A stretch of 44,090 bases of DNA from B1Sed10-231 sp046483385. GTDB taxonomy: Bacteria > Planctomycetota > Brocadiia > SM23-32. Below are positions 1 through 8,584 of the stretch, in pieces. The stretch is from contig JAWODG010000045.1 of NCBI GenBank assembly GCA_046483385.1, positions 1 through 44,090 of the forward strand, written 5' to 3'. A model generated the notes under the pieces. The model made no database searches, was not told where the DNA came from, and saw nothing but the letters and a program-made list of their open reading frames with translations. The position numbers were made by a program, and so were the translations under genes. Position 1 is the first letter of the stretch. Each line of letters starts with the position of its first letter.

Positions 1-112
1 CGTTGGAGTCAGTGAGGGTATTAACACTATAAAAATAGCAGCGGAAAGTGTGGGGGGAAAACAGGCCATGGTTACCAGGGAGATACTGGTAGAATTATCG
101 GACACGGAACCC
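1..112. other. AT-richer junction sequence of unknown origin
   Basis: The first ~112 bases are clearly richer in A and T than the rest of the window. They replace the expected 3' end of the SGNH hydrolase gene read from the minus strand. They contain a perfect 6-base inverted repeat (TACCAG at 73-78, CTGGTA at 86-91). No open frame can be judged because the window ends. The sequence could be the end of an insertion element, a rearrangement point or an assembly chimera; I cannot identify it with a known element. Confidence 0.4.
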
Positions 113-542
113 CCTCCGCCGGGTCCGGCCCCGCGGTGGACATGTAGAAGGGCGTCATGAGCACGAGTTGCGCGTCCGTTTCCTCCTCCACACGCGTGAG
201 GATCTTCTCGTAGTAGTCCCTGTAGGTCGCCACGTCGTAGCTGTCGGGGTTATTCGACAGGTAGCGGTTCAGGTCGTTGATGCCGATCATGATCGACAGC
301 CAGTCGGGCTGGTGCCGAATGCAGTCGTCGGTCCAGCGGTCGAACAGGTCCCGCACGATGTTGCCGCCGATGCCCGTGTTGATGAAGCGACACCCGTTGT
401 CGGGATGGCGGGCGTTGATGAGATCGACGGCCATGCGCACGTAGCCGGCGCCCAGAGGACGATGCTCCGCGCGGCGTCCACAGTCGGTGATCGAGTCGCC
501 GGTGAACAGAACCGTCTGCCCCGGCTCAATGGCAAAGGTCAT
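72..542 (-). pseudogene. SGNH/GDSL hydrolase, 3'-truncated
   Basis: N-terminal two thirds of an SGNH-hydrolase (GDSL esterase/lipase superfamily). Block I GDS is at residues 15-17 with Ser17 as the expected nucleophile, a GIGG oxyanion segment is at 57-60, and the block III GIND motif is at 87-90. The family is usually a little over 200 residues and ends with a D-x-x-H block that supplies the rest of the catalytic triad. Here the family-like sequence stops near residue 143, and 13 unrelated residues follow before a TAA stop, so the catalytic His is missing. No signal peptide is seen. The gene starts 33 bases after the sulfatase stop and is probably co-transcribed with it; the pair suggests de-esterification and desulfation of the same kind of polysaccharide, which is inference. 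As it stands the product should be inactive. Confidence 0.75.
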
Positions 543-575
543 TCAGTGCATCTCCCTGCAAAGAGTAACGGCGGC

Positions 576-2153
576 TCAGTACCAGCCCTTGCGGTACCAC
601 TCGAAACGGTTCATGTCTATATCAGTCGTCCTTTCGGCCAGTTCGCGGTAACGCTCCGTGAACAAGGAATCGTCCACGCGTTCCAGGTCGAACGGCCGCT
701 CGAACGTGGCCAGATAACCCCGCAGGCGGTCCTTCATCTCCGCCAGCACGTCAGCGTAGTCGGGATCATAGGCCAGGTTGTGCTGCTCCTCCGGGTCATT
801 CTCCAGGTCGTAGAGCTGATCGGGATCCCAGTAGTGGGGGTAGCGACGGGCCTGCAATTGGGCGCCGAACTTACCCAACTGGTCATAGGCCCGTTCGGCT
901 TCACCCGATTTCATCTCATCGATGAGGCGTTGCGGCAGCCGGAAGGCGATGTACTTCCACCGGTCGGTCGCGACCGCCCGGGTGTAGCCCATCTCGAAGA
1001 ACAGGTCGTCCCTGTCCGGGTCGTCCTGCCGTTCCCCGGTCAACCACGGCAGCATGCTCTTGCCGTCCAGCACCATGTCTTCGGGGATGTCAGCGCCGCA
1101 AGCATCCAGTATGGTCGGCAGGAAATCGACGTGCTGGGCCATGACCTCGCAGCGCGAACCCGCCGGCACCCATCCCGGCCACTGCATGACGAACGGGATG
1201 TGGACCCCGCCCTCGCAGCACGTGGCCTTGCCGTCGAAGCAGTTGTGGTCGGTGGTGTAGATGACGATCGTGTCCTCTTCGAGCCCCAGTTCGCGCAGCC
1301 GCCCCACGACGGCGCCGACGAGGTCGTCCATCCAGAGCGCGCCCGCCGTCCGGTGGGTCAGCTCGACGCCCTTCGCCTGCTCGATGCGCTCGAAGACGGA
1401 CTGGCGCGGCGGCATGCAGCCGACGTGATCGTCCAGGTAGCCGGCGCCGGTCAGGCGGATGTCCGAGCGGAGGGAGTTGATGTGGCTCGGGCCGTGGATG
1501 GTGGTCGTGGCCACGTTGAGAAAGAACGGTTTATCCCCTTTGCCGTACTGGTCAAGGAAGTCGAGGGCCCCCTGCGCCGTCCACTCCAGGTTGTGGTCCT
1601 GCAGCTTCTCCATCGTCCGCCCGTCGGTGTTGCCCCAGCAGATGGCGGCGGCGTAGTCGAAACCGTTCTTCTTCACCTGATCGACGTAGATGCGGTGGCG
1701 CTCCTTGAGGCGGGCGTCAACGTCCGGACCGGCGGGGTCGTCGTCCGGCTCGAACCAGTCCACGCCCAGCTCCTGCTTGCTCGGACCGACGTGCCACTTG
1801 CCCACGTAGCCGGTCACGTAGCCGGCTCGCCGCAGCGGTTGGCCGATGCACTCCTCCCGCTCCGGCAGCAGGTCGGTGTTCCAGCGGACGGCGTAGGGCT
1901 CGCCCGCCGGGAAGCCGTCTCGGAAGCTGCCGGCCGGGCAGCGCCCGGCGTAGTGGCCGGTCAGGCTGTTGTAGCGGGCCGGGGTGCAGACCGGAGCGTT
2001 GGTATAGAACCGGGTGCACTGAACCCCGCTGGCCGCGATGCCGTCGATGTTGGGGGTCAGGACCGCCCCGCCGCTGTAACCCAGCATGGAAAAGTCCGTA
2101 TCATCGGAGATAAAACGAAGAACGTTCGGGCGTCGGCGGTCCTCGGAAGCCAT
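576..2153 (-). CDS. Sulfatase (formylglycine-dependent, type I)
   Basis: A 525-residue sulfatase of the alkaline-phosphatase superfamily. The Asp17-Asp18 pair after the first beta strand matches the calcium ligands. Cys56-Thr-Pro-Ala-Arg60 is the C-x-P-x-R signature whose Cys is oxidised to formylglycine by a maturation enzyme. A Thr-Asp-His segment and a later Glu-Gly-Gly-Val pattern fit the second half of the metal site and the usual family layout. No signal peptide is visible from the chosen ATG, so the enzyme may be cytoplasmic, or an upstream start could exist. GGGGAGA sits just before the ATG. Substrate is unknown; the overall look is that of the large family acting on sulfated sugars or choline sulfate. 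First gene of a two-gene unit with the truncated SGNH hydrolase, behind its own sigma-70-like promoter. Confidence 0.9.
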   Translation of the reverse strand: MASEDRRRPNVLRFISDDTDFSMLGYSGGAVLTPNIDGIAASGVQCTRFYTNAPVCTPARYNSLTGHYAGRCPAGSFRDGFPAGEPYAVRWNTDLLPEREECIGQPLRRAGYVTGYVGKWHVGPSKQELGVDWFEPDDDPAGPDVDARLKERHRIYVDQVKKNGFDYAAAICWGNTDGRTMEKLQDHNLEWTAQGALDFLDQYGKGDKPFFLNVATTTIHGPSHINSLRSDIRLTGAGYLDDHVGCMPPRQSVFERIEQAKGVELTHRTAGALWMDDLVGAVVGRLRELGLEEDTIVIYTTDHNCFDGKATCCEGGVHIPFVMQWPGWVPAGSRCEVMAQHVDFLPTILDACGADIPEDMVLDGKSMLPWLTGERQDDPDRDDLFFEMGYTRAVATDRWKYIAFRLPQRLIDEMKSGEAERAYDQLGKFGAQLQARRYPHYWDPDQLYDLENDPEEQHNLAYDPDYADVLAEMKDRLRGYLATFERPFDLERVDDSLFTERYRELAERTTDIDMNRFEWYRKGWY

Positions 2154-2213
2154 GGTGGGTCTCCCCGGCGATTCACTGGTCGGCGCCGTCCAGCGTGACG
2201 GCAGGAACGGGGC

Positions 2214-2242
2214 AGGATAAACACTCGGGGGTGTGGTTGCAA
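2214..2242 (-). promoter_or_regulatory. Sigma-70-like promoter for the sulfatase
   Basis: Reading the minus strand, TTGCAA (2242-2237) and TATCCT (2219-2214) are separated by exactly 17 bases. Each matches its consensus hexamer at four of six positions. The predicted start is near 2207, about 50 bases before the sulfatase ATG. It lies in the 138-base gap after gspM, where a new transcript would be expected. Confidence 0.4.
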
Positions 2243-2264
2243 GGAATCAGGCAGTGAGATGGTT

Positions 2265-2278
2265 CGGGGCCGACCCCG
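2265..2278 (-). terminator. Short GC hairpin after gspM
   Basis: CGGGG-TCGG-CCCCG on the minus strand forms a 5-base-pair stem with a four-base loop, starting 13 bases after the gspM stop. It is in the right place to end the secretion operon, but no run of T follows, so it is at best a weak or factor-dependent terminator. Confidence 0.25.
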
Positions 2279-2291
2279 CGATGTGGGCGCC

Positions 2292-2810
2292 TCAGCCGGA
2301 TTCCTCGAAGTAGAGGAACGCCTCGACCGTCGCCTCCCAGCGCTCATTGCGCTGGCGGACCGCCCGTGCGGAAGATATGCCCACGTACGGACGCTCCTCG
2401 GTCATGTGATAGAGGAAGGACAAAACCTGCTCGAGCGGAACCGGGTCTATCTCGACGGTTGTGGACAGGAGGATGGGCTCTTCGCCCTCGGGTTCGTCAA
2501 ACTCGGGGTCGATCGAAAGCCTCTCGGCGCTGATGCCGCTCTTGCGGGCGACCGTCTCCCAGTAGGCCCAAGAGTCGGCCTCGGCCCGGCTCATCTGCTG
2601 CACCTGTATGCCGGGTCCCTCCGCCCGGGCGGCCACAAGCTGATCCGCCAGTTCCTTGAGCCGCTCCGCCGTGCGTCGCGCTTCGTCGGCCGCCTGCCGA
2701 CGGCTCCGTGCCTGCACGGCGAGCATGCCACCCGCGCCCCAGACCACGACGAGCACGGCGATCAGCACAACGGCCCGGGTCAGCACGCCGCCTTTTCTAC
2801 CGAAGTGCAC
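2292..2810 (-). CDS. gspM: Type II secretion protein GspM-like
   Basis: A 172-residue bitopic inner-membrane protein with a short basic N-terminus, one transmembrane helix at about residues 12-32, a coiled-coil stretch at 35-65, and a C-terminal alpha/beta region of the ferredoxin-like GspM/PilO type. GspM partners GspL in the inner-membrane platform that links the GspE ATPase to the pseudopilus. Sequence conservation in this family is low, so the call rests on size, topology and position: last gene of the gsp run, with its start overlapping the gspL stop by 14 bases. About 138 bases separate it from the sulfatase. Confidence 0.75.
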   Translation of the reverse strand: MHFGRKGGVLTRAVVLIAVLVVVWGAGGMLAVQARSRRQAADEARRTAERLKELADQLVAARAEGPGIQVQQMSRAEADSWAYWETVARKSGISAERLSIDPEFDEPEGEEPILLSTTVEIDPVPLEQVLSFLYHMTEERPYVGISSARAVRQRNERWEATVEAFLYFEESG

Positions 2811-4239
2811 TCTCGTCCTCCCATCGCATCCTTATCTTGAAGCCGTACTGGCCACCTCCCAGCGACTCGGGATTCGCCGCGGTCACGGTGACGCCCAGTT
2901 CCTTCTGCAGGGCGTCAACGACCCTGTCGGCGGCTCCCAGACTCCGGGCCCGGCAGTCCAGAACCAGCGTACCGCTGCTGACATTGAACTCGTGTATCTC
3001 CATGCCGGTGAGGTCGGGCAGGGCCTGCAGAGTGCGCTGGAGAACAGGCAGCGGGTCCACGGCGGCGACCGCGTCCTCCCCCTCGCCGCGCCGTGTCACG
3101 CCGGCAAGATCGGACCGAACCCGCATAAGCGGGTCCTGGGGGATAGGCTCGCCCGGATAGAGCCTGTCCCACATCGCCCGCAGGGCCTCCCGGTTGGCAC
3201 TCTCCGCCCGCATGACGTGCTCCCTGCGGCGGTACTCGTAGCCGAGGAACAGGCAGCCGGCCACAAGCACCACCACCAGAAAAGCCGTCAGCGGACGGAC
3301 CATGGCCCTCAAGGCGGTGGCCGGTCCACGAACGGTGCGTGCCAGGTCCACCGTGTCCTCGCCGCGCAGAGAGAGCGCCGCGCCTATAGCCAGTCCGTAG
3401 GGACCCTGTTCCTCCTGTTGATCGCGGTCAGACGACGGTGCGCCCGCCGCCGGATGCACCGGAGCGGGAAGCTCCGCACGCAGGTCATCCAACGCCGCCT
3501 CGGCCGCCAGACTCTCGCCACCCACATAGACGGGGCACTCCTCGTCGGCGACCCCGGCCGTCCAGAGGCAGACCCGCACGGCGGGGGTAACGTCCGGCCC
3601 GGCGGCCTGCTCCTCGTCCCCCGCCGGGACCGACCGGGCAAACTGCAGCCGTGAGCCGGAGCCCACGACGAAGTCGGCCGACGCGCCGTCCAGCCAGACG
3701 GCCGCCACGGGACCCGCGTCCTCCTCGGGAGCCACCAGATGAAACAGGGCCTCCGCGCGAGGCACCACAGCCTGCGGATAGACCCCGGCCTGAGCGCAGG
3801 TTTCCAGCAGCCGGCTGACCTCATCCCTTCGAGTGGCGAACACCAGCACCTCAACGCCGTCGTCCACCCGCCGCGCGACCTCGTAATCGACGGCCCAGTC
3901 GGCCACGTCAAAGGGCAGCCTTTCCTCCACGTGGAAGTCGATGACATCGTCGATCCGCGCCGGGTCCGCGAAAGGCAAGCGCACGCGCGCGACGACGGTG
4001 GTGAGATTGCCCGTCACGGCTACGGGAGAGAGTCCTACGCGGAGGGACCGCGCGGCGTTGCGCAGGGCATCGCGCAGTCCCGACTGCGCGGAGAAGTCCC
4101 GGGGCGCCCGCACGAGCGGCACCTCCACCTCCCGCACGGGCCGCCGGCCCTGCCCCATCCGCACGCCGTAAACGGCCTCAGCGCCGATTTCGATCCCGGT
4201 CGGCAATCTCAACTCCCGTCGTCCAGAGTAGTCAGACAC
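2797..4239 (-). CDS. gspL: Type II secretion protein GspL
   Basis: A 480-residue GspL. The N-terminal half is an actin-like cytoplasmic domain that binds the GspE ATPase. One transmembrane helix lies at about residue 310-330, followed by a short coiled coil and a C-terminal periplasmic ferredoxin-like domain. The open frame continues upstream, but that part only shadows gspK. I chose the GTG at 4239-4237, which overlaps the end of gspK and follows GGAGG by three bases (a tight spacing); a TTG at 4212-4210 is the alternative. The first beta strand of the actin-like fold begins a few residues after this start. Works with GspM to couple ATP hydrolysis to pseudopilus growth. Confidence 0.85.
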   Translation of the reverse strand: MSDYSGRRELRLPTGIEIGAEAVYGVRMGQGRRPVREVEVPLVRAPRDFSAQSGLRDALRNAARSLRVGLSPVAVTGNLTTVVARVRLPFADPARIDDVIDFHVEERLPFDVADWAVDYEVARRVDDGVEVLVFATRRDEVSRLLETCAQAGVYPQAVVPRAEALFHLVAPEEDAGPVAAVWLDGASADFVVGSGSRLQFARSVPAGDEEQAAGPDVTPAVRVCLWTAGVADEECPVYVGGESLAAEAALDDLRAELPAPVHPAAGAPSSDRDQQEEQGPYGLAIGAALSLRGEDTVDLARTVRGPATALRAMVRPLTAFLVVVLVAGCLFLGYEYRRREHVMRAESANREALRAMWDRLYPGEPIPQDPLMRVRSDLAGVTRRGEGEDAVAAVDPLPVLQRTLQALPDLTGMEIHEFNVSSGTLVLDCRARSLGAADRVVDALQKELGVTVTAANPESLGGGQYGFKIRMRWEDESALR

Positions 4240-5221
4240 CTTCCTCCGAGTGCACTTTCCCTTCGATGAACGCGTCAATGCCGACTTCGCGCGCCTCGCC
4301 CCGGAAGCTGACGTCCGGCACAAGCTGGCGGAAAACAACCGGCATTTCCGGCCGGTGGCGCCCCACCACGACGCGCTCGCAGAGCCGGGCCGGGCCGCTC
4401 TCGGCCACGATCTCGATCTCGAAGACACGGCTCTCGGTGACGATCCGCATGCCGCCCGGCCGGCGGAGCGTGCGGCCCGCGGACGGAAGCGCGAACACCT
4501 CCGCCGGCCTGGTAAACGGCTCCTCCTCCCGGTGCTCCACCACGGCGCTCACCAGCCGGTCGCTGCCGCGCCCCCAGAGGTATTCGAGGCATTCCTGGGG
4601 GGCGGTATTGACGTTGATGGTGCCGCCCGCCCAGACCGTCAGGAACCGGCCGACCGGCAGCACGGCGCCCGGCGGGCCGGCAGGGATGTCGAACAGCGGC
4701 TCACCGGCCATTTCCTCCGGCAGGTCCAGCCGATGCTGCCGGCTGACGATCCAGCGGCGCACCTGGTCTTCCTCAAGCTCGAACGAGCGAGCGGCCTCCT
4801 GGACGAAATGCCGCAGTGAGCGCTGAAGCTCACGGGCGTCGTCAGGGTGGGTGGCGGCCAGCATGTGCGGCACGGAGACCTTGCCGTCCTCGTCCCGGAT
4901 GTTCAGGGTCACGTCAACGTCCCCCAGCCTGACCCGCATCGGGCCCTGCGCCCACGTATCCTCGGCGCTGTCGCTGCGGCCGCCCTCCCGGGCATCCACG
5001 GCCAGCAGGGAACGCGCGAGGGCCGCTCCGCTATCGAGGGCCGCGCGGAGTTCGACCGCCCGCGCCCGGGAGCGCGAGAGTTCGACTTCGGTCATCGTCG
5101 AGATGCTCAGCCGGGCCATCAGCAGCGACAGAACGCACGCTATCACGAGCACGGCCACAAGCACGAAGCCGGTGCGCGTGCGTCCCGTGCGCGAACTGTT
5201 CGGCGCCGGTCGCTCCATCAT
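4232..5221 (-). CDS. gspK: Minor pseudopilin GspK
   Basis: 329 residues, the usual size of GspK, the largest minor pseudopilin and the tip of the pseudopilus. It has a basic leader ending at Gly18, then a hydrophobic helix. Position +5 after the cleavage site is Ala rather than Glu, which is typical of GspK and not a defect. A large globular domain follows, including a helical stretch with helix-hairpin-helix character (SDRLVSAVVEH). The ATG overlaps the gspJ stop by four bases (ATGA). Prepilin peptidase (GspO), needed to process it, is not in the window. Confidence 0.9.
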   Translation of the reverse strand: MMERPAPNSSRTGRTRTGFVLVAVLVIACVLSLLMARLSISTMTEVELSRSRARAVELRAALDSGAALARSLLAVDAREGGRSDSAEDTWAQGPMRVRLGDVDVTLNIRDEDGKVSVPHMLAATHPDDARELQRSLRHFVQEAARSFELEEDQVRRWIVSRQHRLDLPEEMAGEPLFDIPAGPPGAVLPVGRFLTVWAGGTINVNTAPQECLEYLWGRGSDRLVSAVVEHREEEPFTRPAEVFALPSAGRTLRRPGGMRIVTESRVFEIEIVAESGPARLCERVVVGRHRPEMPVVFRQLVPDVSFRGEAREVGIDAFIEGKVHSEEGV

Positions 5222-5898
5222 TCGCGCTCCTCCCCTTCACTGCGGGGCACGATCTGCGGTCGCGGCAGGGGGACCGTGTCGAAAGCCTTCAGAATCGTCA
5301 CGTGCTGCGGGTCCATCCCGGCAAACGTCAGCTCAACCCGCAAGGCCAGCGGGGGATCGGTCGCCTCCTCGACGGGCCACTGTTCCGCCCAGTTCAAGCC
5401 GTCGAAGGCCTCGACCAACACCTCGGCCACGTTGTCCGCCAGCACGACGCCGGTCCCGATCTCATCCTCGTCGTCAACGGGATAGGGCAGCTCAAACCTG
5501 CTCAGCACGTGCATCCCCGCCCTGTCGCTCGACGGTTCCACGGTATAGGTGATCCGGCGCACGAGCGGACGCTGCACGTCGACAGGGCTGAACTGGTCGC
5601 TGGCCGTAGTGAGCTGAAGCTGCAGACCGCCGCGCCCCGCCCCTTTGCCTTCCAACTGCAGGGGCGGGCGTCCGTCCCAGCGCGGGTGCAGACAGGACAG
5701 ATCGCGGTCCAGCACCTCGCCCACCGTACCGCCCACAACTCTCTGCCGCTGCGACCGCCACGTCATCTGGTTACGGCGCGCGGTAGCGGCCCACAGGCGG
5801 TGCGCCGCGCCCATTACAACGGCCAGAACGACGAGCGCCATCAGGACCTCGACCAGCGTGAAGCCGGCCGCTCGACTATGTGTTGCCCTTGCCTTCAC
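5218..5898 (-). CDS. gspJ: Minor pseudopilin GspJ
   Basis: 226 residues with a type IV prepilin-like N-terminus: basic leader, cleavage expected after Gly12, Phe13 at +1 and the conserved Glu17 at +5 (GFTLVEVLMAL), followed by a membrane helix. The rest is a beta-rich domain of the GspJ size. GspJ forms the tip complex with GspI and GspK. Overlaps gspI by 23 bases and gspK by four, showing tight operon packing. Confidence 0.88.
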   Translation of the reverse strand: MKARATHSRAAGFTLVEVLMALVVLAVVMGAAHRLWAATARRNQMTWRSQRQRVVGGTVGEVLDRDLSCLHPRWDGRPPLQLEGKGAGRGGLQLQLTTASDQFSPVDVQRPLVRRITYTVEPSSDRAGMHVLSRFELPYPVDDEDEIGTGVVLADNVAEVLVEAFDGLNWAEQWPVEEATDPPLALRVELTFAGMDPQHVTILKAFDTVPLPRPQIVPRSEGEERE

Positions 5899-6265
5899 GT
5901 TTCCTGAACAACCATTTCTCCAGATTCATCACTTCCTCGGACCCGGCCAGCGGGTAGGTGACCTCGACGTTTATGCGGACGAGAACCGTCCGCTCGTCAT
6001 CGCCGCGGAACTCCACCGTCCGCGTCCATGCGGCACCGGGCGGGTCGTCCAGACTGCCGCTCTCGGTGCCGGGCATAAGTTCGGGGTCGATGGCCGCCTC
6101 TTCGGCCAGCCGCTGCGCCGCCCGGGCGGCCACCATGGCGCGGGCTCCCGACTCGGACCGGCTCAGGGCGCCTTCCTGCAGCTCCACCAGCGCCACGGCC
6201 GCCACGGCCAGTATGACGGCCGCCGCCAGCACCTCCAGCAGCACTATGCCTCGACGGGCTTCCAT
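5876..6265 (-). CDS. gspI: Minor pseudopilin GspI
   Basis: 129 residues, normal for GspI. The leader is only six residues and ends at Gly6. The +1 residue is Ile rather than Phe or Met, and Glu11 at +5 is conserved (GIVLLEVLAAA). A hydrophobic helix and a short globular domain follow. GspI nucleates the tip complex of the pseudopilus with GspJ and GspK. Its ATG shares one base with the gspH stop. Confidence 0.85.
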   Translation of the reverse strand: MEARRGIVLLEVLAAAVILAVAAVALVELQEGALSRSESGARAMVAARAAQRLAEEAAIDPELMPGTESGSLDDPPGAAWTRTVEFRGDDERTVLVRINVEVTYPLAGSEEVMNLEKWLFRKREGKGNT

Positions 6266-6762
6266 CAGTCCTCCCGCACCCGCGTTACTGTTCCGTAGGC
6301 GTTGACCGTCACGCGTCCCGCTTCCGGCTCGACCAGCTCCACCTGGTGCGGGCGCACAAACCCGCCGGCATACACCGGCACCCGCGCCGTGCCGTAACGA
6401 GCCTCCGAGTCGGCCGAGAGACGGACGCGGCTCAATCGCACGTTCCGGGGCAGCGGCTCGAGCGTCGGCATCTGCTCGGGCGGTGTTCCGGGCGCCGTCA
6501 GCCGGACCGCCTGTTCGTCCATGTCATACTCGATCAGAACCGTCTCGCCGTGGTCGGTGGCCCACGTCTGCGCCGTGCGCACGGCATCCACCATCTGCTG
6601 CCCGGCATCCTCCACCCGCAGGCGCGGCAGCAGGCCGGCGAGCCGTGGCACGGCCAGTCCCGCCACCATGCCCAGCAGCATGACGACCAGCAGAAGCTCG
6701 ATGAGGGTGAAACCGGCCCGCCGGATCGGCCGGGGCCTCACTGTCCGGGCAGACGACCGCAT
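6265..6762 (-). CDS. gspH: Minor pseudopilin GspH
   Basis: 165 residues from the ATG at 6762. A much longer open frame extends upstream, but that part lies inside gspG in another frame and is a shadow. Cleavage is expected after Gly17, with Phe18 at +1 and Glu22 at +5 (GFTLIELLLVVMLLG). The C-terminal domain is beta-rich, as in GspH, which links the major pseudopilin to the tip complex. Starts five bases after the gspG stop and lacks a clear ribosome binding site, so translation is probably coupled to gspG. Confidence 0.88.
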   Translation of the reverse strand: MRSSARTVRPRPIRRAGFTLIELLLVVMLLGMVAGLAVPRLAGLLPRLRVEDAGQQMVDAVRTAQTWATDHGETVLIEYDMDEQAVRLTAPGTPPEQMPTLEPLPRNVRLSRVRLSADSEARYGTARVPVYAGGFVRPHQVELVEPEAGRVTVNAYGTVTRVRED

Positions 6763-6767
6763 GGGAA

Positions 6768-7229
6768 TCAGGACCCGCTCTCGAGGTTCCACGAGACGAT
6801 GTCCGCGTTCGGGCCCGTGCCGCCCGGCTGGCCGTCGGCGCCGTAGCAGATTATGTCGTACGGACCGTGGCTGCCCGGCTGGACGTACTGATACTGGTTG
6901 CCCCACGGATCGGTGGGCACGGTGTCCTGGTCCAGGAAGCCGCCGGAGGGCCAGCGGTCTGCGCCGGCCGGTTTCTGCACGAGCGCCCGCAGGCCCTCGC
7001 TGTTGCTCGGGTAGCGATGGTAGTAGGTCTTGAACATCTCGAGTGCGGTCTTGAGGCTCCGGATTTCGGCCTTCGCCGCATTGACCCGGGCTATGTCGGT
7101 CTGGCCGGTGAATCGCGGCATCACCACGGCCGCCAGAATGCCGATAATGACCACCACGATGAGTATCTCGAGCAATGTGAAGCCCGCCCGGCGGTCCGCC
7201 GTTCGGGGACAAAGGGTCGTCATGTTCAT
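6768..7229 (-). CDS. gspG: Major pseudopilin GspG
   Basis: 153 residues, closely matching the GspG family from end to end. Cleavage is after Gly16, with Phe17 at +1 and Glu21 at +5. The conserved TDPWGN segment and the C-terminal calcium-loop region (ADGQPGG...ADI) are both present. GspG polymerises into the pseudopilus that works as the piston of type II secretion. Ten bases separate it from gspF. A second ATG two codons downstream is possible. Confidence 0.95.
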   Translation of the reverse strand: MNMTTLCPRTADRRAGFTLLEILIVVVIIGILAAVVMPRFTGQTDIARVNAAKAEIRSLKTALEMFKTYYHRYPSNSEGLRALVQKPAGADRWPSGGFLDQDTVPTDPWGNQYQYVQPGSHGPYDIICYGADGQPGGTGPNADIVSWNLESGS

Positions 7230-7239
7230 CTCTCCTGTT

Positions 7240-8451
7240 CTACTGCAATTGACTCAACTCGAACACCGGCAGCAGCACCGCCGCCACGATGAAGCCCACC
7301 ACGAGCGCCACGGCCAGTATGGCTAACGGTTCGATGAGGGCGGCGACCTTCCCGGTGGCCGCCTCCACGTCCTCGCTGTAGGCCTCCTCGACCGTGCCCA
7401 GCACGGACTCCAGCGCGCCGGTCTCCTGCCCGGCCGCCAGCATGTCGCCGAACGAGGACGGGAAGATGCTGCCGTCCTCGGAGGAGCTTGCGAGGTCTCC
7501 CCCGAGCACCAGCTTCTGCCGCATCCTCTCGGCTTCCCGGGCTATCAGCGGGTTGTCGGCGGTTTCCGCAATCTGGTCGAGCGCGTCCGTCAGGACCACC
7601 CCGCCCTTCAGCAGAGCGCCCAGCATGACGGCGAACTGCTGGGCCAACTGCTTGCGGCGAAACTGCCCCAGCGCCGGCACGCGGAGCAGAAGGCGCTCCC
7701 AGCCCAGGTGCACGTCCGGCCGCGACATGGCCAACTGCCACAGGGCCCAGAGACCAATGAGCCCCGCCAGACACCAGTACCAACCCGCGGCGAAGAAGTC
7801 GCTCAGGTGCTTCAGGATGCGCGTCACAAGCGGCAACTCGCCGCCCCGCCGCTCGATGACCTCCACGAAGCGCGGCACGACGGCGCTCATGAGGAAGACG
7901 ACGACGCCGAACGTCGCCAGCGCCACCAGCTTGGGGTAGAGCAGCGCGGTCTGCATCTGGCGGCGGAAGCGCTGCTTCGACTGCAGGTACTCCGTCAGGT
8001 TGCCCAGCAGCGCGCCCAGCTCACCGCTGTTCTCGCCCGCCTCCACCATGCTGACGTAGAGCCCGTCGAACCAGTCGCCGTGTCGCTGCATGGCGGTTGC
8101 CAGCGATTCGCCCTTGCTGATGTCGTCACGCAACGCGCGGACCACCGGCTTCAGCGTGGCGGGCGCGCTCCGGCCGAGGCTGGCCAGGGCGTCCCGTAGC
8201 GGCATGCCCGTCAGCACCAGCAGGTGCAGTTCCCGGGTCAGCCAAAGTAGCTCCTTCCGGCGGTCACCGGTAAAGGGCAGCTTATGCAGCCACGAGCCAG
8301 CCCGGCCCGCCGCCTCGGCGGGTTTCATCTCGGTCACGTAGAGCCCGTGCTGCCGGAGCAGTTCCCGGGCCCGGCGCGCGGAGTCGGCGTCCAGCGTGCC
8401 GCTCACCGTCTCGCCGCCCCTCCGGACGGCCTTGTATTGATAGACTGCCAA
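7240..8451 (-). CDS. gspF: Type II secretion inner-membrane protein GspF
   Basis: 403 residues, the standard GspF length, with two repeated cytoplasmic GspF domains and three predicted membrane helices (around residues 170-190, 220-240 and 375-395). The opening AVYQYKAVRRGGETVSG is the classical start of the family. GspF is the platform protein thought to be moved by GspE to add pseudopilin subunits. It is separated from gspE by 133 bases that hold a repeat-like relic, the second largest gap in this operon. Confidence 0.95.
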   Translation of the reverse strand: MAVYQYKAVRRGGETVSGTLDADSARRARELLRQHGLYVTEMKPAEAAGRAGSWLHKLPFTGDRRKELLWLTRELHLLVLTGMPLRDALASLGRSAPATLKPVVRALRDDISKGESLATAMQRHGDWFDGLYVSMVEAGENSGELGALLGNLTEYLQSKQRFRRQMQTALLYPKLVALATFGVVVFLMSAVVPRFVEVIERRGGELPLVTRILKHLSDFFAAGWYWCLAGLIGLWALWQLAMSRPDVHLGWERLLLRVPALGQFRRKQLAQQFAVMLGALLKGGVVLTDALDQIAETADNPLIAREAERMRQKLVLGGDLASSSEDGSIFPSSFGDMLAAGQETGALESVLGTVEEAYSEDVEAATGKVAALIEPLAILAVALVVGFIVAAVLLPVFELSQLQ

Positions 8452-8461
8452 AGTCAGGCGT

Positions 8462-8570
8462 TCTCCGTGGCTGCTCTAACTCGTAGTGGTCGTCGTGGTT
8501 ACGCCCATCATCAGTTGATAGTTGCTTGTTGTTAGTTACTGGTTGCCTTCGTGTTCTTCGTGGTTCGCTC
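8462..8570. repeat. Degenerate dispersed-repeat relic between gspE and gspF
   Basis: The gap contains low-complexity blocks unlike the surrounding coding DNA. On the minus strand these are ACCACGAAGAACACGAAG (within 8546-8566), a block built from CAAC/TAAC units (8511-8545) and a block built from ACGACGACC-type units (8482-8502). Closely similar A-rich triplet-like strings recur between genes in many environmental bacterial genomes, often mistranslated as TTKNTK-type peptides. Origin and function are unknown. Confidence 0.5.
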
Positions 8571-8584
8571 GCCCTCGGGACGGC

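Noticed and set aside
168..2198. 676-codon open frame on the plus strand opposite the sulfatase
   Set aside because: It is the GC-bias mirror of two recognisable minus-strand genes, is rich in Arg/Val/Gln/His without domains, and has no ribosome binding site.
5218..7229. Type IV pilus rather than type II secretion for the prepilin-like genes
   Set aside because: The gspG calcium-loop end, GspK without Glu at +5, GspC with PDZ, and the gspC-to-gspM order identify type II secretion; no pilT or pilin gene is present.
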